Shown: positions 31,723 to 32,596 of the stretch, piece after piece | Layout: each line of letters starts with the position of its first letter | How positions within the stretch are numbered: the stretch's first letter is position 1 | Assembly (NCBI GenBank): GCA_028284525.1 | Contig: JANQRO010000537.1 | Span: forward strand, 1-32,596 | Reading direction: 5' to 3' | DNA: 32,596 nt | Origin: Myxococcota bacterium | GTDB taxonomy: Bacteria > Myxococcota_A > UBA9160 > PR03 | Position numbers and translations under genes: made by a program | The notes under the pieces: generated by a model | Told to the model about the DNA's origin: nothing | What the model saw: only the letters and a program-made list of their open reading frames with translations | The model's database searches: none

Positions 31723-32520
31723 GTGTCACCCCGCCCTACGGTTGCCGCGGGCCTCGCGCCCCATCAGATCCGCGACGTCAGTGCGGTGATGGAGGTGGAT
31801 CCCGAGATGATCCCGTTGCTGGGGCGTCTCGAGTATCCGGATCACATGCTCAATCCGTGGAGCCGGCTGTTGGGGGGAGAGCTGGCACACCTCGATCTGG
31901 GTCCGGGCGCGCGGGTGCTCGACCCGGCGTGTGGGATGGGCGGGGTGGCGGTGATGGTGGCGCGGGAGTTCGGCGCGTCGGTGCAGGGCTACGACGTGTT
32001 GGCCGGCCACGTGGGGAAAGCGGAGGCGTTCGCGGTGGCGCAGGGGCAGGGCGAGCGCTGCGTGTTCGCGGTGGCAGACGTGCGGGACGTGGTGGGCGAA
32101 GCGCGGGGGTACGACGCGCTGCTCTGGATCGCGGCGCCTCGCGTGTGGAGTGATGCGGCGGTCACGATCCGTGCGTTGCGCAGATGTGTGCGCCCGGGCG
32201 GGACCGTGTTCATCGCGGACGCCTACCGCGGGGAGGATCTGCCGCAGACGTTGTGTCCGGGGATGCAGACCCTGGACGAGACGACCGAGGGCCTCGCGGC
32301 GGAGGGGGACACCGTGACGCTCGTGCCCGACCCGCCGACCGACTGGGAGGGGGACACCGCGGTGGCCCGCGCCGCGGCCCGACGGTTGTGGGACTCGCTC
32401 CGCGACCCCGACGAGCGGGGGGTGGTCGAGCGCTATCTGGCTCAGCTCGATGCGTCCGGGGAGCGCGACGCCGTGGAGCTCGGGTCGGCGTTCTGGCACG
32501 TGGTGCGCGGGGAGGCGTAG
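31723..32520 (+). CDS. Class I SAM-dependent methyltransferase
   Basis: ARVLDPACGMGGVAVMVAREFGASVQGYDVL motif I, YDALLWIAAPRVWSD, RCVRPGGTVFIADAYRGEDLP. Confidence 0.88.
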   Translation: MSPRPTVAAGLAPHQIRDVSAVMEVDPEMIPLLGRLEYPDHMLNPWSRLLGGELAHLDLGPGARVLDPACGMGGVAVMVAREFGASVQGYDVLAGHVGKAEAFAVAQGQGERCVFAVADVRDVVGEARGYDALLWIAAPRVWSDAAVTIRALRRCVRPGGTVFIADAYRGEDLPQTLCPGMQTLDETTEGLAAEGDTVTLVPDPPTDWEGDTAVARAAARRLWDSLRDPDERGVVERYLAQLDASGERDAVELGSAFWHVVRGEA

Positions 32521-32596
32521 ACCGGGGAGCGACGGCCACCGCTCCGAGATCCGCGACACGATGGAGGCGGGCGACGCGAACCTCGAGCGGGCCGGA

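Overview
High-GC bacterial window (about 32.6 kb) with dense coding on both strands. Taxon not assignable from sequence alone; a Myxococcota/Binatota-like or other deltaproteobacterial-type background is a guess. Contents in order: truncated hydantoinase B gene; tRNA-Lys(CTT) and tRNA-Leu(TAG); lipoprotein amidohydrolase; canonical tig-clpP-clpX-lon proteostasis cluster; divergent GST / ArsR-AHSA1 locus with a palindromic operator candidate; CoA-transferase family III; PEP-CTERM protein; tRNA-Val(TAC); methyltransferase with an NPDV-type N-terminus. Then the standout region, a tightly overlapping ten-gene plus-strand operon (about 14416-26309). It encodes a SulP anion transporter, a DabA (DUF2309) inorganic-carbon protein, an Mrp/Mbh-type cation antiporter module in MBH gene order (E-F-G-[MbhD/E]-B-C-D), and NuoL-like and NuoM-like subunits. 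I interpret it as a candidate SulP-DabA-Mrp/Mbh ion-coupled CO2/bicarbonate uptake machine. The window ends with DUF2490-like, RidA, VOC, cupin-like, D-aminoacylase-like, PPOX, sulfotransferase-like and methyltransferase genes. No CRISPR, IS element, phage or rRNA was seen.
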